Of a stretch of DNA of 23,783 nt, positions 1 through 6,598 are shown piece by piece. This stretch comes from an uncultured Oscillospiraceae bacterium. GTDB taxonomy: Bacteria; Bacillota; Clostridia; Oscillospirales; Ruminococcaceae. The stretch lies in contig CAJULF010000041.1 in NCBI GenBank assembly GCA_910587135.1, positions 1 through 23,783 on the forward strand, written 5' to 3'. A model generated the notes under the pieces. That model ran no database searches. It was not told where the DNA came from and saw nothing but the letters and a program-made list of their open reading frames with translations. Within the stretch, counting starts at the first letter, position 1, and the number at the start of each line of letters is the position of its first letter. The position numbers and the translations under genes were made by a program.

Positions 1-118
1 TCCGCACTCACGCTCCGCTTCACTTCGTTTCGCTCTGCGCGACTGCGGAAACCGCTCGCATTTGCCAAATGGCAAATGCGAGCTTTTTGAAATTTAATGC
101 GCCGACATTGCGTGGCAA
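1..118 (-). repeat. Family A branched inverted-repeat element, partial copy
   Basis: This copy is cut by the window edge and reads on the minus strand. It shows the short inner hairpin as a perfect 13-bp stem (54-66 with 71-83, loop AAAT). It also has the outer arm TTTTGAAATTT (plus-strand 84-94 region), the conserved flank reading TTGCCACGCAATGTCGGCGC on the minus strand, and part of the long hairpin containing the GAACGAAGTGAAGCG-like core. Its second outer arm lies outside the window. Confidence 0.75.
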
Positions 119-140
119 ATAATCTTTCGTACAAACTTGA

Positions 141-160
141 TCCCCGCATGACAGCGGGGA
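141..160 (-). terminator. Hairpin after solute-binding gene
   Basis: TCCCCGC (141-147) pairs perfectly with GCGGGGA (154-160) around a 6-nt loop. It starts 8 bases beyond the stop of the solute-binding protein gene. The T-tract on the minus strand is poor (AAGTTTGTACG), so it is a plausible but weak intrinsic terminator. Confidence 0.5.
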
Positions 161-168
161 TATTAAAA

Positions 169-1557
169 TTATATCAGTGAATTAAGTTCGTCAACGGCGG
201 CATTTATTACGGGAAGATTTTCGGCGCACCGTTGCTCCCAACCGATATCGTCCGAAATCAGGATATTGTCGAGCATTCTGTCTATAACCGCATTGATTTC
301 CTCCGAGAAGCACCTGTTTTCGTCAGCCACTCCGCTGAACAAGTCGGGGTTTCTCAGCTTTATAAGGATATCCGCGGGATTTATATCAGTTTCGGATTCA
401 CCCGTTTGCGGCTCACCGCTTTCGGTTGTTCCCATTACGAAGCCCGTTTCATCGGAAAAAGTCGTTTCCTCCGGCACGTCGCCGTAAATATCCAGACGGC
501 AGCAATTTATAAAGCAGCACGCTCCGACAACATTTTTGGCGCCTTTGGGAACAAGATATCCGCGGGTTGAAGCGCGGCAAAAATATTTTTCCGCCCGCTC
601 GTCCCTGGGGTAGGGCACAAAAAACAGCTCCGTTTTATCGGCATACTCCCTGTCCGCGGAGTAAAACGCAGCCAGCCCATCTTCCGCGGCACTTTCGGGA
701 CAATCTCCCGAAACGCTTGGCGCAAGCTCTCCGAGCCACTCTGCGGCGCGGGAAACTTCTTCCGAAGAGAAATTACTCATCAGCTTGCCGTTCTCGTCCC
801 TGCCTATAAGCATTACCCCGGTCGAGGCTATAAAATTTTCCGCGATATCTTTGCCGTACAACCCCACGGCGTTATTATCTGCCAACGCGAACAGCCGACA
901 GCCCTCCAGAAAAGTTTCCCAAGTCCAGTTATCTTCCCCGATAAGCTCCGCGGGATCGGGTATCCCGTACTGTTCAAACAGCCCTCGGTTGTAAAAAAGC
1001 AGCTGCGGCGACATGGTATAATCCCACGGGTAGTAAAAATGCTTTCCGTTGAACTCGTAGCGGTCGACGTACTCCCCCATATCAACCCATTGCGGCGAGG
1101 ACATATCCATATAAGCAGTCAAATCCTCATATATATTTCTTGACATCAGATAAGGGTAAGAATTATCCAGCTTGTCCGTAAGATCGGGAGAAGCATCGGA
1201 CTGAATACTCGCGATAAGCTCGTCGGGGAGCTGCCCCTCGGTCACGGTTCTGCTCACTATAAGCGTACCTGAACCGTCGGGGAAAACATATTGTCCGCTT
1301 GAAGCGTCGAAATACTGCGCCGCGTAGGTTCTGCGGTAAAGCTCCGCGGAGCTTTGCGGCACAGAACCCGTGCCCAGATAGGTTATCACGGGTGTTTCCA
1401 GCTTTACCGTCGGCACAGGGGAGAAGTTGTTCCCAACTATATCCAGCGTCTGCTCCACTTCCGAGGTTTCGTCGGGAAGCGGCGCTCCTTCTGAACAGGA
1501 GCACAGCCCGATAAGCGCTGCCGCGCACAGAGCGGCGGATATTATTCTTTTTACCAT
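169..1557 (-). CDS. Extracellular solute-binding lipoprotein (ABC sugar-uptake type)
   Basis: This 462-aa protein begins with a lipoprotein signal peptide: a positively charged start, a hydrophobic stretch and the lipobox LCSC with the lipidated Cys at about residue 21. It would therefore be anchored outside the membrane. The body resembles family 1 (sugar/oligosaccharide) binding proteins, with segments such as LLFYNRGLFEQYGIPDP and NWTWETFLEGC, which are typical of that fold. The ATG at 1557 is preceded by AAGGGGGTG. No permease or ATPase gene is adjacent, so it is an orphan here, although partners may lie left of the window. A sigma-A promoter and a cre-like site lie just upstream. The substrate cannot be told from sequence. 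Confidence 0.82.
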   Translation of the reverse strand: MVKRIISAALCAAALIGLCSCSEGAPLPDETSEVEQTLDIVGNNFSPVPTVKLETPVITYLGTGSVPQSSAELYRRTYAAQYFDASSGQYVFPDGSGTLIVSRTVTEGQLPDELIASIQSDASPDLTDKLDNSYPYLMSRNIYEDLTAYMDMSSPQWVDMGEYVDRYEFNGKHFYYPWDYTMSPQLLFYNRGLFEQYGIPDPAELIGEDNWTWETFLEGCRLFALADNNAVGLYGKDIAENFIASTGVMLIGRDENGKLMSNFSSEEVSRAAEWLGELAPSVSGDCPESAAEDGLAAFYSADREYADKTELFFVPYPRDERAEKYFCRASTRGYLVPKGAKNVVGACCFINCCRLDIYGDVPEETTFSDETGFVMGTTESGEPQTGESETDINPADILIKLRNPDLFSGVADENRCFSEEINAVIDRMLDNILISDDIGWEQRCAENLPVINAAVDELNSLI

Positions 1558-1579
1558 CGGCGCACCCCCTTATCACAAA

Positions 1580-1594
1580 TAAAAACGTTTTCAT
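1580..1594 (-). promoter_or_regulatory. cre-like / LacI-family operator in leader
   Basis: On the minus strand the site reads ATGAAAACGTTTTTA, matching the CcpA catabolite-responsive element pattern WTGNAANCGNWNNCW except for one position. It lies between the promoter and the start codon of the solute-binding lipoprotein. That position would suit roadblock-type repression by CcpA or a local LacI-family regulator. The functional link is inferred. Confidence 0.5.
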
Positions 1595-1609
1595 TTCGTA
1601 TATTACATT

Positions 1610-1638
1610 ATTATACCACACTTTTCACGTTAAGTCAA
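1610..1638 (-). promoter_or_regulatory. Sigma-A promoter of the solute-binding gene
   Basis: On the minus strand, TTGACT (1638-1633) and a perfect TATAAT (1615-1610) are separated by 17 bp. Transcription should start near 1603, giving a leader of about 45 nt. The bases around the -10 (AAAAGTGTGGTATAATAA) recur in the promoter at 23593-23621. The -35 box lies inside a GGTTGACTTA string that also ends the family A repeats. Confidence 0.8.
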
Positions 1639-1650
1639 CCACCAAAAAGC

Positions 1651-1690
1651 CAATTATTTAAGGCAATACCTCACAGTATTTGTGCGGTCA
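1651..1690 (+). repeat. Family B terminal fragment
   Basis: AAGGCAATACC, then TTTGTGCGGT a few bases later, match the two ends of the family B element seen complete at 7896-8072 and 21156-21318, with the centre missing. It abuts the inverted family A tail (TTATTT, GTCAACC) on its left and a family A copy on its right. Confidence 0.5.
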
Positions 1691-1708
1691 GCTTTTAGAA
1701 AAAGCCTA

Positions 1709-1846
1709 TTGCCACGCAATATCGTCGTATTAAATTTCAAAAAGTCGCGCGTTTGCGTTCGCAAACGCGTGCGGTTTTCTCTATGCATACTCCTTGCAGC
1801 AAAGCTGCAAGGAGTATGCATAGAGAAAATTTTGAAATTTTTTAAA
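1709..1846 (+). repeat. Family A branched inverted-repeat element
   Basis: The outer arms AAATTTCAAAA (1732-1742) and TTTTGAAATTT (1830-1840) are exact inverted copies. They enclose two hairpins: a 10-bp stem (1748-1757 with 1760-1769) and a perfect 26-bp stem (1775-1800 with 1804-1829, loop AAA). The fold is a three-way junction. The upstream flank is TTGCCACGCAATATCG. Confidence 0.85.
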
Positions 1847-1920
1847 TAATCCGCCCTTGGTCAACCTTTATATACAAGCTGACAGCTCAAGATTTGTGCG
1901 CAGCTTGTAGAAAAAGCTTG

Positions 1921-2062
1921 TATGCCACGCAATGTCGGCGCATGAAATTTCAAAAAGTCGTGCGTTTGCGAACGCAAACGCACGCGGTTTCCGCTAAGCA
2001 TGCGGAGCGGAACGAAGTGAAGCGTAGTATGCTTAGCGGAAATTTTGAAATTTTTTTAAATA
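1921..2062 (+). repeat. Family A branched inverted-repeat element
   Basis: The outer arms AAATTTCAAAA (1945-1955) and TTTTGAAATTT (2043-2053) are exact inverted copies. They enclose a 12-bp hairpin (1959-1970 with 1973-1984) and a long hairpin with a 14-bp base (1988-2001 with 2029-2042) topped by the GGAACGAAGTGAAGCG core. The arms differ in sequence from the 1709 copy but pair equally well. Confidence 0.85.
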
Positions 2063-2103
2063 ATTAGCTCTATGTCAACCTTTATATACAGTCTGAGCAC
2101 AAG

Positions 2104-2120
2104 ATTTGTGCGGTATTGCA
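2104..2120 (+). repeat. Family B end remnant
   Basis: The bases TTTGTGCGGTATTGC match the right terminus of family B. Nothing else of the element is recognisable. It follows the family A tail at 2073-2092 (GTCAACCTTTATATACAG). Confidence 0.4.
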
Positions 2121-2158
2121 TTTAGCAAACACTGTCCGAATCACGACATTACGGATTC

Positions 2159-2425
2159 TCACCCCATTTTGTGTGGATTTTCCTGTGCTTCCTCCGCCTT
2201 TACCCGCTTCTTTTCCTTGTGCGCAAGGACCAGCGTGACAACTCCGCAGACTACCGCAATCACATAAAACAACATCATTACGAAAAATTCCGAAAGCATA
2301 CCGTCGCGGAATATGTATATCTCCCTGTCCTCATTGAGGAATATCAGAAGCGGATACACGATAGACATACCAATGAAAGTGCCTGCGTTGTGCTCCGCCT
2401 TAGCCGTTCCATCAACGCCGAACAT
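2159..2425 (-). pseudogene. 3' half of frameshifted membrane-protein paralogue
   Basis: This 88-aa frame continues, in the next reading frame, the protein begun at 2699. From MFGVDGTAKAEH onward it aligns with the second half of the intact neighbour (GVNGLYAKRYSAIM and following), including the third and fourth hydrophobic segments and the REIYIFRDGMLSEF / GNFIIKDGMITSDF match. No good ribosome binding site precedes its ATG, so it is probably not made alone. A change of one base in the six-A run at about 2433-2438 would rejoin the halves into one protein of about 180 aa. This could be a recent inactivation, a switchable gene or a sequencing error. Confidence 0.75.
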
Positions 2426-2699
2426 CGCGCCCTTTTTTCACCGCCCTTATCAGCCAGTACATATAGCACAGCGCAATTATTAGCACTACCGGCGCGAAAT
2501 ATCCATCGCACCACTTCACTCCGCAGTCCATAACAAGCGTGTTCAAGCTCACCGCCGCTCCGAACACTGTCAGCGCCTCGATGATCAGCTTTGAGCGCAC
2601 CTGATTCTGCCGCTCGTCAAAAATTTCCTTACGATATATCGGATCAGGTTCGCCCATAATTATTTTCTCACAGAATTTGTCAAAAGATTTCAGGCTCAT
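2412..2699 (-). pseudogene. 5' half of frameshifted membrane-protein paralogue
   Basis: This 95-aa frame starts at an ATG preceded by AAGGGAGATG. It parallels the intact gene immediately upstream: MSLKSFDKFCEKI versus MSMKSFDKFCENL, then KEIFDERQ, two hydrophobic segments and YWLIR. After LIRAVKKG it leaves the homologous frame and stops (RDVRR). Dropping one A from the run read as GTG AAA AAA GGG restores VKKGAMFGVDG and the rest of the family. It is the third cistron of the operon led by the small regulator at 3426 and starts 23 bases after the intact copy ends. Its function is unknown. Confidence 0.75.
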
Positions 2700-2722
2700 A
2701 ACTCACATCTCCCTTTCTTCTT

Positions 2723-3217
2723 TTAAACTTTATCTCCGCTGCCTCTCAAAATGACAAGCGTGGTCACACCGCAGACGATCACTATAATAAAACTCATCAT
2801 TAACAGGAAATCCGATGTAATCATTCCGTCCTTTATAATAAAATTTCCCTCACCCAAATCAAACGCGTACCTCACCAGATTAAGTGAGCCGATAATTATC
2901 AGCATGATTGCCGAATATCTTTTTGCGTACAATCCGTTCACCCCTGTCAGTGTACCCTTTATTCCGTTCCTTATCAGCCAATACAGTGCGCAAAGACACA
3001 ATATCAGTATCATCGGAGCGAAGAAAGTTTCCGCCCATTTATAAATAAAATCCATCACAGCACAATTTGCGAAGCTCACGGCTATAAATACTTTAAGTGC
3101 CTCCAGCGTAAGCCCAGAGCGGATTATCTTCTGCCGCTCGTCGAATATTTCCTTTTCCGAACCCGGCGCTTTTAAAATAAGATTCTCACAGAATTTATCA
3201 AACGACTTCATGCTCAT
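2723..3217 (-). CDS. Four-helix membrane protein paired with HTH regulator, unknown function
   Basis: This 164-aa protein has a short charged N-terminus (MSMKSFDKFCE, then KEIFDERQ). Four hydrophobic segments follow at roughly residues 36-56, 66-84, 100-118 and 136-157, so it should sit in the cytoplasmic membrane. Small DERQ-type membrane proteins encoded beside tiny Xre-type regulators are common in Firmicutes (DUF6773- or DUF2178-like), but I cannot assign the exact family. It begins 14 bases after the regulator gene stops and is followed by a broken paralogue. The tandem arrangement suggests gene duplication. No catalytic motif is visible. Confidence 0.75.
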   Translation of the reverse strand: MSMKSFDKFCENLILKAPGSEKEIFDERQKIIRSGLTLEALKVFIAVSFANCAVMDFIYKWAETFFAPMILILCLCALYWLIRNGIKGTLTGVNGLYAKRYSAIMLIIIGSLNLVRYAFDLGEGNFIIKDGMITSDFLLMMSFIIVIVCGVTTLVILRGSGDKV

Positions 3218-3231
3218 AACATTACCTCCGT

Positions 3232-3426
3232 TCAGTTCCAGAAAAGCTCGTCAAGAGTCTTCCCCAGTGCCTTGCATATGTCTATGCACAAATTTATCGT
3301 CGGGTTGTAATCCCCGCTTTCCACGGCGCTTATCGTCTGCCGCGTCACCTTGACCTTTTTCGCAAGCTCCTCCTGCGACAGATCAAGAGCAGCCCGTGCT
3401 GCTTTCATCTTCAAATTTTTAGCCAT
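3232..3426 (-). CDS. Small Xre/Cro-family transcriptional regulator
   Basis: This 64-aa protein consists almost wholly of one HTH_3 domain. LSQEELAKKVKVTRQTIS (residues about 16-33) is the helix-turn-helix, followed by VESGDYNPTINLCIDICKALG and the C-terminal LDELFWN, as in YozG/YgzD-like mini-repressors. Proteins of this type usually bind their own promoter and control the adjacent membrane-protein gene. The ATG at 3426 is preceded by AGGTGATG. It leads a three-cistron operon, and its leader of about 170 nt contains a branched inverted repeat (3441-3590). Confidence 0.9.
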   Translation of the reverse strand: MAKNLKMKAARAALDLSQEELAKKVKVTRQTISAVESGDYNPTINLCIDICKALGKTLDELFWN

Positions 3427-3440
3427 CTCATCACCTATCT

Positions 3441-3590
3441 AAAAGAATTTTCCGCACCGCTTCATACGCCTTGCGGCGTATTACGCTATCCTCGCTGTTA
3501 AAGCTCCGCTCCACTTCGTTTCGCTGCGCTTTAACAGCGGATTGCGGAAAATTCATGCGCGGGCGGAATGTTGCTCTTTGCGGGCGTTGC
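3441..3590. repeat. Divergent family A-type branched inverted repeat in the HTH leader
   Basis: The outer arms GAATTTTCCGCA (3445-3456) and TGCGGAAAATTC (3543-3554) are exact inverted copies. They enclose a small hairpin (3464-3470 with 3475-3481) and a larger one (3493-3504 with 3528-3539) carrying the CACTTCGTTTCGCT core. The arm sequences differ from other family A copies, but the architecture and the flank (minus strand CAACATTCCGCCCGCGCATG) are kept. It lies between the promoter at 3606-3634 and the regulator start at 3426. Confidence 0.75.
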
Positions 3591-3605
3591 TTTTCTTATG
3601 ACCCT

Positions 3606-3634
3606 ATTGTAACATATCCTTTAATTTTTATCAA
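3606..3634 (-). promoter_or_regulatory. Sigma-A promoter of the HTH-membrane protein operon
   Basis: On the minus strand, TTGATA (3634-3629) and TACAAT (3611-3606) are spaced by 17 bp. Transcription would start near 3599, so the branched repeat at 3441-3590 would be transcribed as part of the 5' leader. Confidence 0.7.
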
Positions 3635-3653
3635 GTATATTTTACAAATAATC

Positions 3654-3707
3654 AAAAAAATTTTGCACACAGGATTTTGAGAACTTTTCCGCAAATCCTA
3701 TGTGCAA
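3654..3707 (-). terminator. Intrinsic terminator of spoVT
   Basis: On the minus strand, bases 3707-3693 pair with 3677-3663 as a 15-bp stem with one mismatch. The stem is followed by a run of seven Ts (plus-strand A-run 3654-3660). It begins 20 bases after the spoVT stop codon. Confidence 0.85.
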
Positions 3708-3727
3708 CAATTTTATAACCGTGGGAA

Positions 3728-4270
3728 TTACTCCTCCATCTGCTTGCCGAAGTACATCGCCGCCGCCTGAACAAGCGCGGACTGCTCTCCCGTGGCTACC
3801 TCGCTGTTCTCTCCCGCAAGCATTATTACCGCGCCGTTCACATCACCCTGCGCCAGAATGGGCGAGCAGGCTATCGCGTAACGGTCCACACCCTCGATGG
3901 GCATAAGGTGCTTGTCCTCCTTGCTCTTGCAAACATAGGACTTTCTCTGCTCGATAAGGTCCTCCAGAGAGCCGGAAACGCGGCGCTCAATGACCTCTTT
4001 CTTGGAAATACCCGAAACCGCTATAACATGGTCGCGGTCGCAGATGACTGCGGGACAGCCGCCCACCTTCGACAGAACGTCGGCATACTGTGAAGCTGTG
4101 CCGCTTATCTCTCCCACGGGAGAATACTTTTTAAAAATAACCTCGCCCTCGGGGCTGGTATAAATTTCAAGGGGGTCGCCCTCGCGGATACGCATGGTTC
4201 TGCGTATCTCCTTGGGAATGACGATCCTTCCGAGGTCGTCAATCCTGCGGACAATTCCTGTCGCTTTCAT
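3728..4270 (-). CDS. spoVT: Stage V sporulation protein T (AbrB-type transcription factor)
   Basis: This 180-aa protein is very close in length to B. subtilis SpoVT (178 aa). The N-terminal MKATGIVRRIDDLGRIVIPK segment with EIRRTMRIREGDPLEI is the swapped-hairpin AbrB DNA-binding domain (about residues 1-50). The rest (about 55-180) matches the GAF-like sensor domain. SpoVT modulates sigma-G-dependent genes in the forespore, so this points to a spore former. An upstream in-frame ATG at 4291 would add seven residues, but it would place the ribosome binding site (AAAGGTAGGA) inside the gene. The ATG at 4270 sits at the right distance and gives the family N-terminus. The gene is monocistronic with a strong terminator. 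Confidence 0.95.
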   Translation of the reverse strand: MKATGIVRRIDDLGRIVIPKEIRRTMRIREGDPLEIYTSPEGEVIFKKYSPVGEISGTASQYADVLSKVGGCPAVICDRDHVIAVSGISKKEVIERRVSGSLEDLIEQRKSYVCKSKEDKHLMPIEGVDRYAIACSPILAQGDVNGAVIMLAGENSEVATGEQSALVQAAAMYFGKQMEE

Positions 4271-4383
4271 ACATATATTCCTACCTTTCAAATTGGGATA
4301 TTTTCAAGTGCTGTCTGTGGTAGTGTTTGTTAAAACAACAATAATATTCATGAAATTCGACAAAAAACAATCAAAAACAAGTC

Positions 4384-4749
4384 CTATGATAATCCGTAAG
4401 TAATACAGAAATCCTCATGGGTCACACAGATATACCACCGAAGCAAGTCGTCAAATATTTCCGCATCGATCTCCTCCCACGGTTCAAGCCTATTTATATA
4501 ATCAACTATCTCCTTGAATTTTGCCGTATACATTTTCTTATCCCGTTCGCTGTAAAAATATACCTCGGCGCTGCTCACTATGGGAATTTTTTCAAATTCA
4601 TCGGTGGGGAGCACCACGCCTTTACAGTTCAGATTAGCCCAAAGCAGCCGGCAAACCTTTTGGTTCTTAGGATCATATTCGGATACGACAAAGCGCCGTT
4701 TGAAATTATCCAACAGCAAATTCGATTCTTTACTGTTTATTAAAATCAC
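4384..4749 (-). CDS. Hypothetical protein, downstream of the permease
   Basis: This 121-aa protein is not recognised. It is soluble, mixed alpha/beta in composition and rich in aromatic and acidic residues, with a C-terminal stretch (PWEEIDAEIFDDLLRWY) that should be helical. No signal peptide, metal site or nucleotide-binding motif is visible. It starts with GTG at 4749 behind a good AAAAAGGAG site, 21 bases after the permease half ends, so it is probably co-transcribed with it. No terminator is obvious before spoVT. Confidence 0.6.
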   Translation of the reverse strand: MILINSKESNLLLDNFKRRFVVSEYDPKNQKVCRLLWANLNCKGVVLPTDEFEKIPIVSSAEVYFYSERDKKMYTAKFKEIVDYINRLEPWEEIDAEIFDDLLRWYICVTHEDFCITYGLS

Positions 4750-4770
4750 GTTGATTCTCCTTTTTACGCG

Positions 4771-5127
4771 CTATTTCACAAGGAATTTCACAATTATCAT
4801 AGCCGCGCCCAAAGCCGCCAGAACCGCGCCCGTAACTCTGTTGAGAGTTTTTGCCGAAGCCTTGTTGGCAAAAAGAGCGCTGACCCTTGCTCCCACAAGC
4901 GTAGCGATAACGCATACAACAAGCGCGGTGATATCGGGCATGCTCCCCGAAATAGCTATATGGGAAAACGCCCCCGTAAGCGCGGTGAAAGTCATTATGA
5001 AAACGCTTGTTCCCACCGCGGTCTTAAGCTCATAGCCCAGCACACTTGTCAGTATAAGAAGCAGCATCATTCCGCCGCCTGCGCCGACAAATCCGCAGAT
5101 AAAGCCTATTATCACCCCGCACAGCAC
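4771..5127 (-). CDS. TauE/SafE-type permease, C-terminal half (after in-frame TAG)
   Basis: These 118 residues form the second half of a TSUP (sulfite exporter TauE/SafE) transporter. The repeat signature GFICGFVGAGGGMMLLLIL is followed by a GYELKTAVGTS segment and hydrophobic helices. The listed start is a GTG. The same frame is open upstream through EKSARQKVISSV to the TAG that ends the first half at 5161-5163, so the halves are in one frame separated by a single stop codon. Together they would make 257 aa, the normal family length. A weak AGAAGG site lies 11 bases before the GTG, so separate translation is possible. Substrates of this family are small anions such as sulfite or sulfoacetate. 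Confidence 0.7.
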   Translation of the reverse strand: MLCGVIIGFICGFVGAGGGMMLLLILTSVLGYELKTAVGTSVFIMTFTALTGAFSHIAISGSMPDITALVVCVIATLVGARVSALFANKASAKTLNRVTGAVLAALGAAMIIVKFLVK

Positions 5128-5160
5128 CGAACTTATGACCTTCTGCCTTGCGGATTTTTC

Positions 5161-5544
5161 CTACTGCTTCTCCTTTGTCGCCATCACAGGCTTGACGATA
5201 AATTTGATACCCAGCAGCAGTGTCATAAACACCGAAAACCCGCCCATTGCGGTATTCGGAACAAGCGAAGCGACCCAGCTGCCGACCATGGTAAAGCAGA
5301 GCACACTGGCAAGCATTACCAGCCCGTTTTTTATGTCCAGATTCTTGTTTTTCCCGTATGTATATGCAGAAACCGCCGAAGCAAGCACGTCCGAGGCAAG
5401 CGCGATACCCACCGCCTCATACGCTTCAAACCCGCAGAAAGTTATCAGCATCGGAGATATTACCGCCGCCGCGGAAAGCCCCGCCAGTCCCGTTCCGACC
5501 CCCGCGCCGAGTCCCGCTATTATATAAACTATAATGCTTACCAT
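5161..5544 (-). CDS. TauE/SafE-type permease, N-terminal half
   Basis: These 127 residues correspond to the first half of a TSUP family permease. The N-terminal helix contains GLGAGVGTGLAGLSAAAV, then SPMLITFCGFEAYEAVGIAL and further hydrophobic segments ending in LLLGIKFIVKPVM. The ATG at 5544 follows AGGGAGGAAC, a strong site. The frame ends in CAG TAG at 5161, after which the same frame continues into the second half. The cause could be a nonsense mutation, a stop read through at some frequency, or a true two-polypeptide transporter. A family A repeat lies immediately upstream (5621-5757). Confidence 0.7.
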   Translation of the reverse strand: MVSIIVYIIAGLGAGVGTGLAGLSAAAVISPMLITFCGFEAYEAVGIALASDVLASAVSAYTYGKNKNLDIKNGLVMLASVLCFTMVGSWVASLVPNTAMGGFSVFMTLLLGIKFIVKPVMATKEKQ

Positions 5545-5620
5545 ATGTTCCTCCCTATGTTCATCTAATCTGTGACGCTTGAAAACGCTTAAAAGTTATG
5601 TTGACAAAAACCAGACGATT

Positions 5621-5757
5621 TAAAAGAATTTCAAAATTCCCGCAAGCACGCTCCGCTTCACTTCGTTCCGCTTCGCGCGTTTGCGGAAACCGGTCAGAAT
5701 TTGCCTTGCAAATTCTGACTCTTTTTGAAATTCTGATGCGGGGGCGTTATGTTGCTG
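5621..5757 (-). repeat. Family A branched inverted-repeat element
   Basis: The outer arms AGAATTTCAAAA (5625-5636) and TTTTGAAATTCT (5723-5734) are exact inverted copies. They enclose a 12-bp hairpin (5693-5704 with 5708-5719) and a long hairpin based on CCGCAA/TTGCGG (5640-5645 with 5681-5686) with the CTTCACTTCGTTCCGC core. It reads in the minus orientation, directly upstream of the permease. The arm differs from the common AAATTTCAAAA form at both sides, preserving pairing. Confidence 0.85.
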
Positions 5758-5773
5758 TATTTTTTCACACCCT

Positions 5774-5798
5774 AAGCCCGTCAAATTACAACGGGCTT
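5774..5798. terminator. Hairpin overlapping the stop codon of the DUF3781-like gene
   Basis: AAGCCCGT (5774-5781) pairs with ACGGGCTT (5791-5798). The loop contains the TAA stop (5786-5788) of the minus-strand gene. A T4 run follows only on the plus strand, so terminator function for the minus-strand operon is uncertain. Confidence 0.4.
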
Positions 5799-6031
5799 TT
5801 ATGCGCGGTTATAATAGTATAGCTGGACGCGTTTACCGTGATAACGCAATTTTCCAAAGCGACATACCAATTTTTGCCCTCTCGCGAAATAATGGCTTCG
5901 GGACAAAGAATTTTATCGCGGCAGTACTCCACAGCGTCCCCCTCAATTTGAAGATTTCGCCGTATGCGCTCCCCTCCCATAGGTGTTGTGTGAAGCAGAT
6001 GGATATTACACAGCAGCTCTTTACCCTCCAT
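5786..6031 (-). CDS. DUF3781-like small protein
   Basis: This 81-aa protein matches my recollection of the DUF3781 family. The pattern runs LL-x-NI-x-x-LHTTPMGGERI, then RNL, a VEYCRDKI segment, GKNWYV, and ends with ENCVITVNASSYTIITAHK. No biochemical role is established for this family as far as I know. It is the last gene of the operon. Its ATG at 6031 lies inside the end of the CYTH gene (11-base overlap) with GGAGGAG 10 bases before, so translation is probably coupled. Its last codons form one arm of a hairpin at 5774-5798. Confidence 0.75.
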   Translation of the reverse strand: MEGKELLCNIHLLHTTPMGGERIRRNLQIEGDAVEYCRDKILCPEAIISREGKNWYVALENCVITVNASSYTIITAHKSPL

Positions 6032-6587
6032 TTTTCCTGTACTCCTCCAGAAATCTGCGTATCTTTCCCTCGCAGACGTTCCCTCTTACGGTCAGCCCTG
6101 CCGTTTCCGCGCATTGTGCCAGAACCGCACGGGCTGCCGCCTCGTCCGTAAATTCTATCTCCAGCTCATAGTCCGTTTTGCCGAAATATTCGCTTTTGTC
6201 AAGATCGATCTCCGCGCCCTCAAAGCGCTTTACACCGCGTGTAGTAGACAGCGCCCCCAGAAGACTCACGCACGGCAGAGGAAGCTCCGCGGCAGTTCCT
6301 GCCAGCTCATTCAGCAGCTCAGCCGAGATATTCTCCGGCACTTGCGTGCCGAGTTTTTTTTCCAGCTCAATACGGGAATAATCCCTGCCGTTGGGCAGCT
6401 TTACCTGTAAAAAACATTCTTCCCCGATTTTCCTTACGCGGCAGGTAATATGCCTGTCGGAAAGCGTCAGCACGGGAGTATCGTAATAATAGTTGGTCTG
6501 CTCTATAACCTTGTCCCACTTGTAAAAAGAGAGCAGTGTTTCGTACTGCTCCCGCGTTAAAATAACCTTAAATTCATTTTCTATCAT
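6021..6587 (-). CDS. CYTH domain protein (triphosphate-binding fold)
   Basis: This 188-aa protein carries the CYTH hallmark ExExK at its very N-terminus (E3-N-E5-F-K7). Basic and acidic strands expected of the triphosphate tunnel follow (CRVRKIG, FLQVKLP, SRIELEKKL, then DYELEIEFTD). CYTH members hydrolyse inorganic or thiamine triphosphate or make cAMP; in Firmicutes they are usually triphosphatases, and which applies here is unknown. A GTG at 6602 is possible. The ATG at 6587 puts ExExK where the family has it and is preceded by GAGGG. It starts 11 bases after the biotin ligase gene stops and overlaps the DUF3781-like gene at its end. Confidence 0.85.
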   Translation of the reverse strand: MIENEFKVILTREQYETLLSFYKWDKVIEQTNYYYDTPVLTLSDRHITCRVRKIGEECFLQVKLPNGRDYSRIELEKKLGTQVPENISAELLNELAGTAAELPLPCVSLLGALSTTRGVKRFEGAEIDLDKSEYFGKTDYELEIEFTDEAAARAVLAQCAETAGLTVRGNVCEGKIRRFLEEYRKNGG

Positions 6588-6598
6588 TATCCAAACCC

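Noticed and set aside
4271..4360. Sigma-G promoter before spoVT
   Set aside because: A loose GAATA ... ACACTA pair can be found in the region, but spacing and bases fit the sigma-G pattern poorly. I do not claim it.
5161..5163. TAG as a pyrrolysine codon
   Set aside because: Nothing in the window suggests pyl genes, and TauE/SafE proteins are not known to use pyrrolysine. A nonsense change or read-through is more likely.
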